Shown: positions 1-7,569 of the stretch, piece after piece
Layout of the letters: the number at the start of each line of letters is the position of its first letter
How positions within the stretch are numbered: the stretch's first letter is position 1
Source of the DNA: Methanobacterium sp.
GTDB lineage: Archaea; Methanobacteriota; Methanobacteria; Methanobacteriales; Methanobacteriaceae
Assembly (NCBI GenBank): GCA_019084405.1
Contig: JAHRFX010000043.1
Coordinates: forward strand, 1 to 44,121
Direction of reading: 5' to 3'
Length of the DNA stretch: 44,121 nt
Program-made: the position numbers and the translations under genes
The notes under the pieces: generated by a model
Database searches by the model: none
Told to the model about the DNA's origin: nothing
The model's input: only the letters and a program-made list of their open reading frames with translations

Positions 1-322
1 ATAATAATTATAATAATAAATAAAATAATTTAGCTTCTTATTTTAATTTTTTATAAAATATTAATGGTTTTATTCTTATTTTTAATTATTTTAATTTTCG
101 TTTTTGTGGCGCCTGGTTCTAGTTTTGTGTTAATATTACCGGAAATTTCGCCTGGATCGGTTTTTGCCCTTTCAGCGGTGGAACTTCTATTAATACAAAC
201 CTAGAACCAGGCGCCACAAAAAAGAAAATTAAAATAATTAAAAATAAAAATAAAACCATTAATATTTTATAAAAAATTAAAATAAGAAGCTAAATTATTT
301 TATTTATTATTATAATTATTAT
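1..322. repeat. Long near-perfect inverted repeat (giant hairpin)
   Basis: Positions 1-135 are the reverse complement of 188-322 without any gap; I count four mismatches (positions 75, 100, 123 and 129). The 52-base spacer (136-187) is clearly richer in G and C than the arms. Most of each arm is A/T, but the inner part contains a GC block, GTGGCGCCTGGTTCTAG. Position 1 is paired with 322, so the left arm may continue beyond the window. Possible natures are a MITE-like element, a palindromic remnant of a mobile element, or a template for a very long RNA hairpin. No coding frame runs through it. Confidence 0.93.
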
Positions 323-853
323 TACCATTTAAATTAGAAAAATCATTAATATTATTAATTTTATTATAAAAAGAAGAAAAATTAGAATTAATCTTATTAA
401 TTCCATTATCATTTATAAAAATTTAAAATTTAATTATACAATCATCCTTATTTTAGTAAAAAATAAAATTTGAAATAATATCAAAAGATTTTGAGTAGTT
501 AAAATGAGTATGATGGAGATTGATGTTAGAGAATTACTTAAATTTAAATTTTGAAGTATATGCATTATTATTTATTTTACCAATACAAACGGTACTATAA
601 GGAGCTATGCTTGTGCTCTAAATATAATTAAAATAATTAGATATCCTTGCATTTAATAAAACTCTAATCGTGACTCGATGCAGGATAAAATTAGCTTTCT
701 CATTAATTAATTAAAGTCTGATTTTAGTTTATTTTATCATATTAATAATAAAAGAATAAAAATTAAATTAAAATAAAATAAAATTTTACTTCTAATGAAA
801 AAATAATTTCTAAAATACAATATTCATTAATGGTTAGATTATTAGGCTATAAA
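323..853. other. AT-rich gene-free stretch with a possible decayed reading frame
   Basis: No intact gene is seen. Around 504-600 on the plus strand, peptide pieces such as MSMMEIDVRELLKFKF and FEVYALLFILPIQTVL can be read by switching frame once near the TGA at about 552, and more stops follow. This looks like the residue of a real protein gene, possibly from a mobile element, but I do not recognise the family. The short inverted pair TATCCTTGCAT / GATGCAGGATA lies near 641-692. Confidence 0.35.
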
Positions 854-1345
854 TTAAGTACTCACCCTCTTTGCTTTAGATATAATTTCAGATATTTTAG
901 CATCTATGGCCTCTTTATTAGGATTTCCTATAAGATCATACCATAAAATACTGTACCATCTGCTATTAATCTCAAAGAGCAGCTCTCCTTCAATTCTATT
1001 ACTAGGAGTGGTCCACTGACCATAATAAACAGTTACTCCTTCTATATCCTTTTCACCATAATCTAAAATAGTATAGTCCATTTCAGAGTCATCTGATGAA
1101 GGTGATACTCTTTCTTTAGCAGTTTCAACTGTCATTTCTTCTAAAAGAGTAAAATTTTGTAAAAATACATAATAATCATCCCTGGCCCTTTCCCTGTTCC
1201 ATTCAGCTAAATTTTCTCCAGGAGGAGGAGATCCATATTCTTCCAGTAACTCCTCATAAGTTAAACTAGATTCAGAGGTGCAACCTGAAACTGCAACCAC
1301 CCCACCCATAATCAATAAACATAAAATAAATAAATTTTTACTCAT
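854..1345 (-). CDS. Predicted lipoprotein of unknown function, 163 aa
   Basis: The protein starts with a charged residue, a hydrophobic stretch (about residues 5-20) and a lipobox-like VSGC with Cys22, so it is probably exported and lipid-anchored to the outer face of the membrane. The rest is acidic and hydrophilic, with an aromatic-rich core around residues 105-140 containing VTVYYGQWTT and RWYSILWYDLIGN. I do not recognise a named domain. It is the last gene of a leftward group with the zinc-ribbon gene (31 bases upstream) and the membrane-anchored gene beyond it, so the three are probably cotranscribed. Nothing in the sequence tells its substrate or partner. Confidence 0.7.
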   Translation of the reverse strand: MSKNLFILCLLIMGGVVAVSGCTSESSLTYEELLEEYGSPPPGENLAEWNRERARDDYYVFLQNFTLLEEMTVETAKERVSPSSDDSEMDYTILDYGEKDIEGVTVYYGQWTTPSNRIEGELLFEINSRWYSILWYDLIGNPNKEAIDAKISEIISKAKRVST

Positions 1346-1376
1346 TTTTTAACTCCCCATATGATTAATTTTTAAT

Positions 1377-1952
1377 TTAATCTTCATCTTTCCGGTTGAT
1401 TCTTTTAAGTTCCCTGAGAATAAGCTCATTTTGACGAATTAATAGTTTATTTTGGTCAATAATAGCTTTAAAACCAGCTCCAATCATTTGTTCTGTTGAA
1501 TTAAAACTAAGTAAAGTCCCAATACGCATCCATTTAGTTCCAGCTTCCTGGTTGGCCAGATTCTGCATATCTTTGAATATTTCATCACTAATACTTTCAT
1601 CATCCATATAAGGAGTAAAAAGAAATTCCTTGCTTCCTTTTTTTAAGACTTCATCTCTCTTTTTTCTTTCATTTTCTCTTTTAATTTTTTCCTCTATTAT
1701 TTTTGCTTCATTTTCTGCTTCTTCCACCATTTCCTCTGCTTTATCAATCCCCATCTCCTCAATTAGAGATTGATCCCCTATTTTTTCAACTCTTTTTTTA
1801 TAGTTTTCTTTTGCTGTTAAAAGAGAAGTTCCATCTCTAAATCCAAATTTTTGATACTCACTACCACATTTTGGACAATATTTACCTTCTTCACCTGCCT
1901 TTTTATTTTCGCACTCTTCATTAGGGCAGTTTACCTGATCGAAAATTCCCAT
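1377..1952 (-). CDS. Zinc-ribbon coiled-coil protein of unknown function, 191 aa
   Basis: An N-terminal zinc ribbon is visible: Cys9-x4-Cys14 and Cys26-x2-Cys29. A long charged helical region follows, rich in Glu and Lys (about residues 45-105), which should form a coiled coil. The C-terminus (LLIRQNELILRELKRINRK) is again heptad-like. There is no membrane segment or signal peptide, so it should be cytoplasmic. It lies between two genes for exported proteins on the same strand and may link a cytosolic partner to them, which is inference from position only. The family is not recognised. Confidence 0.7.
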   Translation of the reverse strand: MGIFDQVNCPNEECENKKAGEEGKYCPKCGSEYQKFGFRDGTSLLTAKENYKKRVEKIGDQSLIEEMGIDKAEEMVEEAENEAKIIEEKIKRENERKKRDEVLKKGSKEFLFTPYMDDESISDEIFKDMQNLANQEAGTKWMRIGTLLSFNSTEQMIGAGFKAIIDQNKLLIRQNELILRELKRINRKDED

Positions 1953-1998
1953 ATGACTCAGTCCATCTCATTATTTTCTATAAAATATTAAATTAAAC

Positions 1999-2445
1999 CT
2001 AAGTACTAGTAGGCGCATTATCATAGCGTTGGAATCTGTAATCCCCAGTTTCAGGATCATAATACCAATATCCTTCTTTTTCAGATTGTTGAAACTCCCA
2101 TTCCATTTCCCTTTGCATTCTTTTCATTTCAGCATCAGTCTCCCATCCAAATTGGCCATAATAAGTATATTTGATACCTTTACAGTACCTGACTTCCCCT
2201 TCCTTAAATTGAGACTCATCAGCAGTTAAAAAGCTACAATCGCCATTTTTGGACACATTTGAAGAAGTATTAGATTCAATGGAACTATTTTGCTTTTCAT
2301 CAGTCTGATTTACAGTCGAATTAAAGCTAAATAACTCTGTAAAAGAATCATCCTGAAAAATAAATACTCCAGCGACTACAGATCCTCCAAAAATCCCTAC
2401 TAACAATATTAAAATTTTAACATTCCTATCAATCAATGGAACCAC
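1999..2445 (-). CDS. Membrane-anchored extracytoplasmic protein of unknown function, 148 aa
   Basis: Residues 8-28 form one hydrophobic membrane segment after a short positive start. A Ser/Thr/Asn-rich linker follows (about 40-65), then a small C-terminal part rich in aromatic residues, with two cysteines (about 70 and 89) and the stretches RYCKGIKYTYYGQFGWE and YWYYDPETGDYRFQRYD. The tail probably lies outside the cell. It is the first gene of the leftward three-gene set; the start is preceded by a weak GGGGTGG-type ribosome binding site and by an AT-rich palindrome. Function unknown. Confidence 0.65.
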   Translation of the reverse strand: MVPLIDRNVKILILLVGIFGGSVVAGVFIFQDDSFTELFSFNSTVNQTDEKQNSSIESNTSSNVSKNGDCSFLTADESQFKEGEVRYCKGIKYTYYGQFGWETDAEMKRMQREMEWEFQQSEKEGYWYYDPETGDYRFQRYDNAPTST

Positions 2446-2805
2446 CCCTAAATACTCAAATATATGTTATACTATTATATATTATTTACTAAATAATATA
2501 TAATTAACATTAACAAATAGTATTTTTATATAAAAATAATTAAAACACAGGCTAATATTGTTTTTATCCAAGAAAAGTAGTTAAGGTCTAAATTAATCTC
2601 TAAAAACAATAATTCATCTGTAAATAAAAGTTATGTATCGTATTGATAAGTGCAAATAAAAAGTAAAATATTGGACTGGTCATTAACTATTATGCTTAGA
2701 GTTAAGTTTCATAGGTAAAATATAGTAAATAGTATCTAGATAAACGGCCTTAAATTAGATTTCAGCGGCTAAGATATGATAAATAAATTTTAATTTATAA
2801 AAAGT
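2446..2805. other. AT-rich intergenic region
   Basis: About 360 bases without a gene. It should contain the promoter of the leftward set starting at 2445; TATA-like sequences are abundant. The palindrome described separately at 2474-2504 is the only clear structure. I see no coding frame or RNA gene. Confidence 0.6.
2474..2504. repeat. Perfect 14-bp-arm palindrome
   Basis: Arms 2474-2487 and 2491-2504 are exact reverse complements around the 3-base centre ACT; both arms contain only A and T. It lies 29 bases upstream of the start of the leftward gene at 2445, so it could be an operator or a promoter-overlapping hairpin. Pure A/T composition makes a chance palindrome more likely than for a mixed sequence. 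Confidence 0.6.
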
Positions 2806-2916
2806 TTATTCTTCTTCATCCTCATCAACCAAAGGCACATCATAAGTGGCCCAATCTAAAAGTCTCTCCCATGCTTTTAAACCTTCTTTTATTTCCTTTT
2901 TAGTTATCTTGTCCAT
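2806..2916 (-). CDS. Small acidic-tailed protein, 36 aa
   Basis: A short frame starts at ATG 2916 and ends at TAA 2806: MDKITKKEIKEGLKAWERL, then LDWATYDVPLV and a tail of Asp/Glu (DEDEEE). The first 24 residues look like an amphipathic helix with two Trp. A GGGTGTTA sequence lies just upstream as a possible ribosome binding site. Codon use resembles that of real genes. No family recognised; it may belong to the neighbouring mobile cassette. Confidence 0.45.
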   Translation of the reverse strand: MDKITKKEIKEGLKAWERLLDWATYDVPLVDEDEEE

Positions 2917-3324
2917 GGTAACACCCTTTTGAATTATTTTTAATTTAGTTATTACTTATAGAATAATTAATATTAATTGATATAAAAATATTACTAAATT
3001 TGCCAGGACAATGGCCACTAGTCACTCAGGAAAATGGCATGGTAAATTTTTCATTTTAGTTTTTTAAAAGCTAAATTACCACTATTTCTAAAAAATATTA
3101 ATTTTTTAATATATTGTTCAATCCAGGATCTCTTTTTAGCCAGCATCGTTATGGCCATATTTTCCTTTTTTTAGTAAAAAACTTGTTTTAGTGGATTTTA
3201 GTAGATAGGCCATCTCAGGTTATCTTCGTCATATCAAAATATAATGAAGATAAAAAATGATGCCATTCCACTCATTAATCATACTGGATTAAGTATAAGT
3301 ATTATAAATAAGGATAGTTAATAA
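2917..3324. other. Intergenic region with an imperfect hairpin
   Basis: About 400 bases without a gene. The clearest structure is an inverted repeat at 3221-3252: TATCTTCGTCATAT and ATATAATGAAGATA around CAAA, 12 of 14 positions complementary. Promoters for the small leftward gene at 2916 and the rightward RHH gene must lie here or just beyond. Nothing else is supported. Confidence 0.5.
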
Positions 3325-3347
3325 TTAATTACATTAAATGTATTAAT
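3325..3347. promoter_or_regulatory. Candidate operator upstream of the RHH gene
   Basis: The right half-site ATGTATTAAT (3338-3347) faces an imperfect left half TTACAT around the core ACATTAAATGT. A closely similar but more symmetric site occurs at 7546-7569 before the second RHH gene. RHH proteins commonly bind short inverted repeats at their own promoter, so autoregulation is likely. The site ends 7 bases before the RHH start codon. Confidence 0.5.
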
Positions 3348-3354
3348 TGTGGTG

Positions 3355-3540
3355 ATGGAATTGTATGTGACTAAAAGTGTCTCAATTGAACTGGAAGATC
3401 TACTAGAAATTTCAAAAAAGATTGAAGAGGGTGAAGTGGCCAGTTTAAGCCATTTTATCCGAAATGCAATAAAAAATGAGCTGAATCTAGATCATACTGA
3501 TCTAAATCAAAACAAGATTAGAAATAAACATTTTAAATAG
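3355..3540 (+). CDS. Ribbon-helix-helix DNA-binding protein, 61 aa
   Basis: The protein has the layout of a CopG/Arc-type RHH domain: a short N-terminal strand (VTKSVSIELED), helix 1 (LLEISKKIEEGEVA) and helix 2 (LSHFIRNAIKNEL), then a polar tail. It probably acts as a dimeric repressor of the replication cassette downstream. I chose ATG 3355; two GTG codons just upstream (3349, 3352) are in frame and could also serve. The ATPase gene begins 72 bases after its stop, so the gene is likely the first of the operon. A damaged relative sharing KSVSIEL lies at 7404-7521 on the other strand. Confidence 0.75.
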   Translation: MELYVTKSVSIELEDLLEISKKIEEGEVASLSHFIRNAIKNELNLDHTDLNQNKIRNKHFK

Positions 3541-3583
3541 GGTAAAATGGCCCTATTTCATCTTAAAAAAAGGAGGGAGAACA

Positions 3584-3616
3584 TTGACCCAGAATGATAA
3601 TAGAGGGATTAGATGA
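3584..3616 (+). CDS. Possible 10-codon leader ORF coupled to the ATPase gene
   Basis: A strong ribosome binding site, AGGAGGG (3571-3577), is followed at normal spacing by TTG 3584 and ten codons (MTQNDNRGIR). The stop TGA (3614-3616) overlaps the ATG of the ATPase gene as ATGA, the same overlap seen at both later junctions of the operon. It could be a coupling leader; it could also be chance, since the ATPase has its own GAGGGATT upstream. Confidence 0.3.
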   Translation: MTQNDNRGIR

Positions 3617-5769
3617 CTGAAGAAAAAATAGAGAAGGGGTCGGGGAGACCAGCCTTATCTAATGATTGGCCATTGGAGAATAAAAACTTATTGGAAAGTA
3701 ATAATTTAATGGCAGTACTACCAGAAAAGTTAGAAAATAAAATACCAGAATTTAGGAAAAAGGTAGTAAAATTACTCCCTGGAGGGTGCAGTTTATTTTT
3801 CATGGAGATTAATGGCCTGGAATACTATTTAAGCATTGAACTATCTGGAAAGTCCTACCTATTGCAGTGGGTTGAGATAGACGGCCATAAACCACTTAAA
3901 TTCCATAGAAAAGTATCCAGCAGAAGCAGTCCCGATATTGAAAGTAAAAACCGTGACAAAGCCCTGGTAAAATATTTAAATAACCACACCGGCATCCCCC
4001 GTGAAAAAATAAGAGAATTCCTCAATGAAGCAGGAATATTCATAGAAAATAACAGGGGGCTACTTAATAATGAAACTGATTTTACCCTGGAAAATCAGGA
4101 GGAAGATGCAAAAGAAGGCCCAGTATCAAAAGAAGATTTTTCAGATGAAAGAAGAAATGAGCTAGTTGAAATATTAAGCCGGCCCGATCTGTTGAGCTAT
4201 ATTGATGAAGCATTGTATGAGAGGCCTCCCAATAAGGGTTTTATAATTGGGGAGGTGGAATCCAAGCATACTTTGAATTTTAACTGTATCGGGGCCCGTT
4301 TGGGGCTTTCAACTATCAATACTCTTAAAGGGGAATCTTCCATTGGTAAGACCAATACAGCCAATGTGGTAACTGGCCTGCACCGGATTAAAAAGGTGGG
4401 TAGTCTCTCTGATACGGCCCTTAAGTATACCGATGACCTGGACCAGGTGGACATCATATACATTCAGGAGACCCTGGAAGAAGAGTTCAACAACAAACAG
4501 ACCCGGTTAATGTCAGCTGATGACGGGGGATTTGTTGCAGAAACCACCATTAAAAACCCAAAAACCGGCAAGTTTGAAGTTCAAAAGACGGTTATACCGG
4601 TTAAGACCCTGGTGACCACCACCACGGCTATAGAGCTCGACCCGGAATTTGCCAGCAGAAATTTCATTATACCTGTGGATGATAGTGAGGAGCAGACTAA
4701 GAGGATCCTGGAAGAGAATTTTAAAACCACAGAAAAAACTCTCCAGGAAATAAAGGGTGAGATGAATTTTGATTACAAATATAAAAACCTGAAGGAAGCC
4801 TTCCAGTTACTAAAAGAGTACATAGTGCTGATACCGTTTGAGTCAGAGTTATTGGAGATTTTCCCTACCAATAATCCCCGGGCCCGGAGGGACTCCAAGA
4901 AGTTGATGCAGCTTATAAAAGAGAGTGCATTGCTTTTTCAGTACCAGCGCTGCCGGGCCAAATTGAATGAAAACCCAGTATTAGTGGCCTCCTGGATAGA
5001 CCTGGCCCATTCCATAATACTAGGCGGCCCTATCCTGGAAGCCACACTAACCGGATTTGATAGAAGGTTACTGGAGGCCCTGCCGGTAACCTACCAGCTC
5101 ATTGAAGATAAAGGTTATGTGACCACCAAGTCCCTGCAAAAAAAGTTGAAAAAGTCTAACAAGTATGCCTACCGGATACTGAAATTTTTTGAGGATAATG
5201 GCTACATCTACCATGATCCTGACACCAAAATTGCAGAAGGCATAAAAGGGAAGGTCAATGTGTACATAAAAACCGGAGCCCGTGAATATAAAAGCCTCCT
5301 TTTATCTATTAGAAATATAGATTGGCTTAATATAAGAGAAAGGGAAGCAGAATTTATAAAAACACAAATTCCAAATTCCTCCCACCAGATAGGGGAGATA
5401 TTATACCTGCCTGAATACGACACCAGGGTACACAACAAAGTGGTGTACAAACCCACCTCTATATCATCTGAGGAATTTGAACTTTGCAAAAACAAGGACA
5501 CTGAAACCAAAAAACAGGATAAAAAAGACTCTCTATTGATAAAGAGTAAAAAGAGTAATCCAGAAATGGATAAAATAGTGGAGCAAAATTATAGTGCAGA
5601 AATTGATTACCGGAACCTGACCCTGGTTGAAAAGGCCATAATCAGTGAACTGGCCAGTTTAAGGAAATTCACCACAAGGTCCCTGGTAGAAGAGCTCCGA
5701 TCTGATTTTTCTAAAGAAGATATTATCCTGGCCCTGGAGGACCTGGATAAAAGGGGGTGGATATTATGA
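3613..5769 (+). CDS. P-loop replication ATPase/helicase-like protein, 718 aa
   Basis: A Walker A motif GESSIGKT (240-247) and a Walker B strand VDIIYIQE (279-286) are clear. A threonine-rich sensor-like strand (VTTTTAIEL) and an arginine in FASRNFIIPVD follow at about 334-354. The N-terminal 200 residues are not recognised. Two winged-helix-like segments are visible: about 490-540 (YQLIEDKGYVTTKSLQKKL) and the last 50 residues (TLVEKAIISELASLRKFT). With the primase gene 360 bases downstream, the simplest role is the helicase/loader of a plasmid- or virus-type replicon. The gene ends in an ATGA overlap with the next gene. It is richer in G and C than its flanks. Exact helicase superfamily uncertain. 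Confidence 0.75.
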   Translation: MTEEKIEKGSGRPALSNDWPLENKNLLESNNLMAVLPEKLENKIPEFRKKVVKLLPGGCSLFFMEINGLEYYLSIELSGKSYLLQWVEIDGHKPLKFHRKVSSRSSPDIESKNRDKALVKYLNNHTGIPREKIREFLNEAGIFIENNRGLLNNETDFTLENQEEDAKEGPVSKEDFSDERRNELVEILSRPDLLSYIDEALYERPPNKGFIIGEVESKHTLNFNCIGARLGLSTINTLKGESSIGKTNTANVVTGLHRIKKVGSLSDTALKYTDDLDQVDIIYIQETLEEEFNNKQTRLMSADDGGFVAETTIKNPKTGKFEVQKTVIPVKTLVTTTTAIELDPEFASRNFIIPVDDSEEQTKRILEENFKTTEKTLQEIKGEMNFDYKYKNLKEAFQLLKEYIVLIPFESELLEIFPTNNPRARRDSKKLMQLIKESALLFQYQRCRAKLNENPVLVASWIDLAHSIILGGPILEATLTGFDRRLLEALPVTYQLIEDKGYVTTKSLQKKLKKSNKYAYRILKFFEDNGYIYHDPDTKIAEGIKGKVNVYIKTGAREYKSLLLSIRNIDWLNIREREAEFIKTQIPNSSHQIGEILYLPEYDTRVHNKVVYKPTSISSEEFELCKNKDTETKKQDKKDSLLIKSKKSNPEMDKIVEQNYSAEIDYRNLTLVEKAIISELASLRKFTTRSLVEELRSDFSKEDIILALEDLDKRGWIL

Positions 5770-6134
5770 TACCCCAGAAGACTTTATTTGCTAATCTGCT
5801 AAATAAAAGGGATTTGTGCAAAAAACCGGACCCGAAACTAAAATGGGGACTCATGCTACCTGGATTTAAGAGATTTGTTTTAATTCACCTCTTAAAAATT
5901 GGGGATGAATCTGATAAGTCATGGCACGGATTTACACTGGAAAAATTAGTCGACGCCCTTAAAAAAAGCATAGGCGATATTGTCCCCGGCCAGGTGGATT
6001 TAATAGTGGATAGCCTTATAAAAGACGGATATATCCATGAAACCTCAGCTGATACTTTTAGAATTTCAGATAAGGTATCCGATGATTTGAAAAGATTGGA
6101 TGATATTATTTTTTCTACAGGGGGTAGAAGATGA
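5766..6134 (+). CDS. Small winged-helix-like replication cassette protein, 122 aa
   Basis: The C-terminal half reads like a winged helix: VDALKKSIGDIVPG, VDLIVDSLIKDGYIHE and ADTFRISDKV. I place the start at ATG 5766, which overlaps the ATPase stop (ATGA) and follows AGGGGGTGG with a 5-base gap; a GTG at 5757 is in frame but has no room for a ribosome binding site. The end overlaps the primase start, again ATGA. Such tight coupling suggests a partner of the ATPase and primase, for example a DNA-binding adaptor. No specific family recognised. Confidence 0.65.
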   Translation: MIPQKTLFANLLNKRDLCKKPDPKLKWGLMLPGFKRFVLIHLLKIGDESDKSWHGFTLEKLVDALKKSIGDIVPGQVDLIVDSLIKDGYIHETSADTFRISDKVSDDLKRLDDIIFSTGGRR

Positions 6135-7225
6135 GGGGTCTAAATTCTTTTTACAGGTCATTTTATGGTGGTTCGTTCTACCGGCACTTTAGAAGGCCAT
6201 CTGAGTTTAACCATAAGCACTTCAGGATCCAGTATACCCTAAAATCCCCGAAAAATATTCATTTTTATGTAAATGTAAATAATGGCTACCACCCCTGCTT
6301 TATTCATGTTTATGACCATGGAGCCCTATCCAATTTAAGGGCAAAAAATCCAGAAAAAATGGTTTTGGACCGGGCCTTTTTCGACTTTGATGTGAGCCAT
6401 CCTGAGGCCCGAAAAATAAAAGAAAAACTAGGCTCCTTAAGATCCCATGGGACCAAGTACCAGGAAGAGTTGCAACAGGACCTCATGGAAAAACTGAGAT
6501 TTAAGATACAGGTGGGGAAAATAGCCAAACCAGCTATTGACGAGGCTAAAGATTTTGCTGTGAAGTTTAAAGAAACCTTTGGTACCTACCCGGCCCTATT
6601 TTTCAGTGGTGGGAAAGGTTGCCATGCCTATACCTTTTTTAGAGCATCCAGTTTCAAGAATATTAACCTGGCCATTTCCTGGTTTGCCGAGCACATAAAA
6701 GATAGCTATGGGTACCAAAACATGGATTTATCAGTAAATAAAGATGCCATGGCCCGATTATCAAGAATACCCTACAGCAAACACCAGCTAACTGGTTTTA
6801 ATGTAGTTCCTTTCACAATCAATGATAGCTATGAAGATATAATCCACAAATCATTAGATCCCCGGGTTGAAAAGTTCCATAGAGAGGATCATAGCTCTGA
6901 TTTTAATAAGCACCTGCAGAAGATAGATCTGGTGGAATCACATAATTCCCAGGTAAATAATTCTAACTTGAATAAAAGGCCAGTTTTTACCTGGAAGAAT
7001 AAAAAATCAAACCAGTGGATAGACCACCGGGCCTTTTTCAAGTCACTTCTGGGCAGGCCAGAAAGGGAGTACCCTGATAAGAAATATGTCATGTACCACT
7101 GCCCCTTTCCCGGACATGATGATAAGAATCCTTCTTTTATGGTTCATGAAAAGGGTTATTATTGTTATGGTTGTCAGAAGAAGGGGAATTATTGGAATTT
7201 TTTAAGGGATTCACATGGATTTTAG
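6131..7225 (+). CDS. PrimPol-type primase with C-terminal CHC2-like zinc finger, 364 aa
   Basis: Three motifs of the archaeo-eukaryotic primase superfamily are present in order: the metal-binding FFDFD (Asp85, Asp87), SGGKGCH (159-165) and RLSRIPYSKH (209-218). At the C-terminus, HCPFPGH and CYGC (Cys324, His329, Cys345, Cys348) followed by a helix form a zinc finger like that of DnaG-type primases. It should make primers, and perhaps extend them, for the replicon. It closes a three-gene ATGA-coupled operon with the ATPase. This arrangement is typical of archaeal plasmids, integrated elements and viruses rather than of the chromosomal PriS/PriL pair. The frame is intact with all catalytic residues, so it is probably functional. 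Confidence 0.87.
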   Translation: MRGLNSFYRSFYGGSFYRHFRRPSEFNHKHFRIQYTLKSPKNIHFYVNVNNGYHPCFIHVYDHGALSNLRAKNPEKMVLDRAFFDFDVSHPEARKIKEKLGSLRSHGTKYQEELQQDLMEKLRFKIQVGKIAKPAIDEAKDFAVKFKETFGTYPALFFSGGKGCHAYTFFRASSFKNINLAISWFAEHIKDSYGYQNMDLSVNKDAMARLSRIPYSKHQLTGFNVVPFTINDSYEDIIHKSLDPRVEKFHREDHSSDFNKHLQKIDLVESHNSQVNNSNLNKRPVFTWKNKKSNQWIDHRAFFKSLLGRPEREYPDKKYVMYHCPFPGHDDKNPSFMVHEKGYYCYGCQKKGNYWNFLRDSHGF

Positions 7226-7255
7226 AAAAAACACTTACAATAACTCATTAATTTT

Positions 7256-7390
7256 TTAATCACTATCATCTAGTTTAACACCGCATAGTTCGAGATATTC
7301 TTTTATAATCTCAATGGGAACGGGAGGGTTTTCCTGGTCCTTATAGGTCTGGTAGATATTTTTAAGCTTATCATTTAATGTTTTTGACAT
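7256..7390 (-). CDS. Small protein of unknown function, 44 aa
   Basis: ATG 7390 is preceded by GGTGGATT, a good ribosome binding site. The protein (MSKTLNDKLKNIYQTYKDQ, then ENPPVPIEIIKEYLELCG and VKLDDSD) looks like two short helices joined by a proline-rich turn. It faces the primase gene, 30 bases from its stop, and lies directly downstream of the damaged RHH gene, so RHH plus this gene may once have formed a small operon. Function unknown. Confidence 0.55.
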   Translation of the reverse strand: MSKTLNDKLKNIYQTYKDQENPPVPIEIIKEYLELCGVKLDDSD

Positions 7391-7403
7391 TTAATCCACC
7401 TTT

Positions 7404-7521
7404 TTACTCTTTTTTTGTGTTTCTAATAAATGCGCTCTCACTGGTTAATTAGCATTTTTTTTATTTTTTCCTCGATCTGGAATAGATCATCCAACTCAAT
7501 TGAAACACTTTTAGCTACCAT
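7404..7521 (-). pseudogene. Damaged ribbon-helix-helix gene
   Basis: From ATG 7521 the frame reads MVAKSVSIELDDLFQIEEK, then IKKMLINQ and stops at TGA (7438-7440). Skipping one base there restores ESAFIRNTKKE up to a TAA at 7404-7406. FIRN matches the FIRN of the intact RHH protein at 3355-3540, and KSVSIEL matches too, so a one-base frameshift in an RHH gene is the best reading. A GAGGTGATT ribosome binding site (about 7528-7536) and a palindromic operator are preserved. Alternatively the 27-residue product is a natural short form; it would lack most of helix 2. Confidence 0.6.
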
Positions 7522-7545
7522 CAAATCAATCACCTCATTTTTATT

Positions 7546-7569
7546 ATTAATACATTAAATTGTATTAAT
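7546..7569. promoter_or_regulatory. Palindromic candidate operator before the second RHH gene
   Basis: The arms ATTAATACA and TGTATTAAT are exact reverse complements around a 6-base AT centre. The half-site ATGTATTAAT of the first RHH promoter (3338-3347) is repeated here on the minus strand. Both copies lie directly upstream of an RHH start, pointing to a shared operator recognised by the RHH protein. Confidence 0.55.

Noticed and set aside
7438..7440. TGA in the second RHH gene as a selenocysteine codon
   Set aside because: The similar sequence after it continues in another frame, so a frameshift explains it better; RHH proteins have no use for selenocysteine there.
3325..7569. Interpretation of the cassette as a casposon
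   Set aside because: No Cas1-like integrase or family B polymerase is present, and no terminal inverted repeats are found at the ends.
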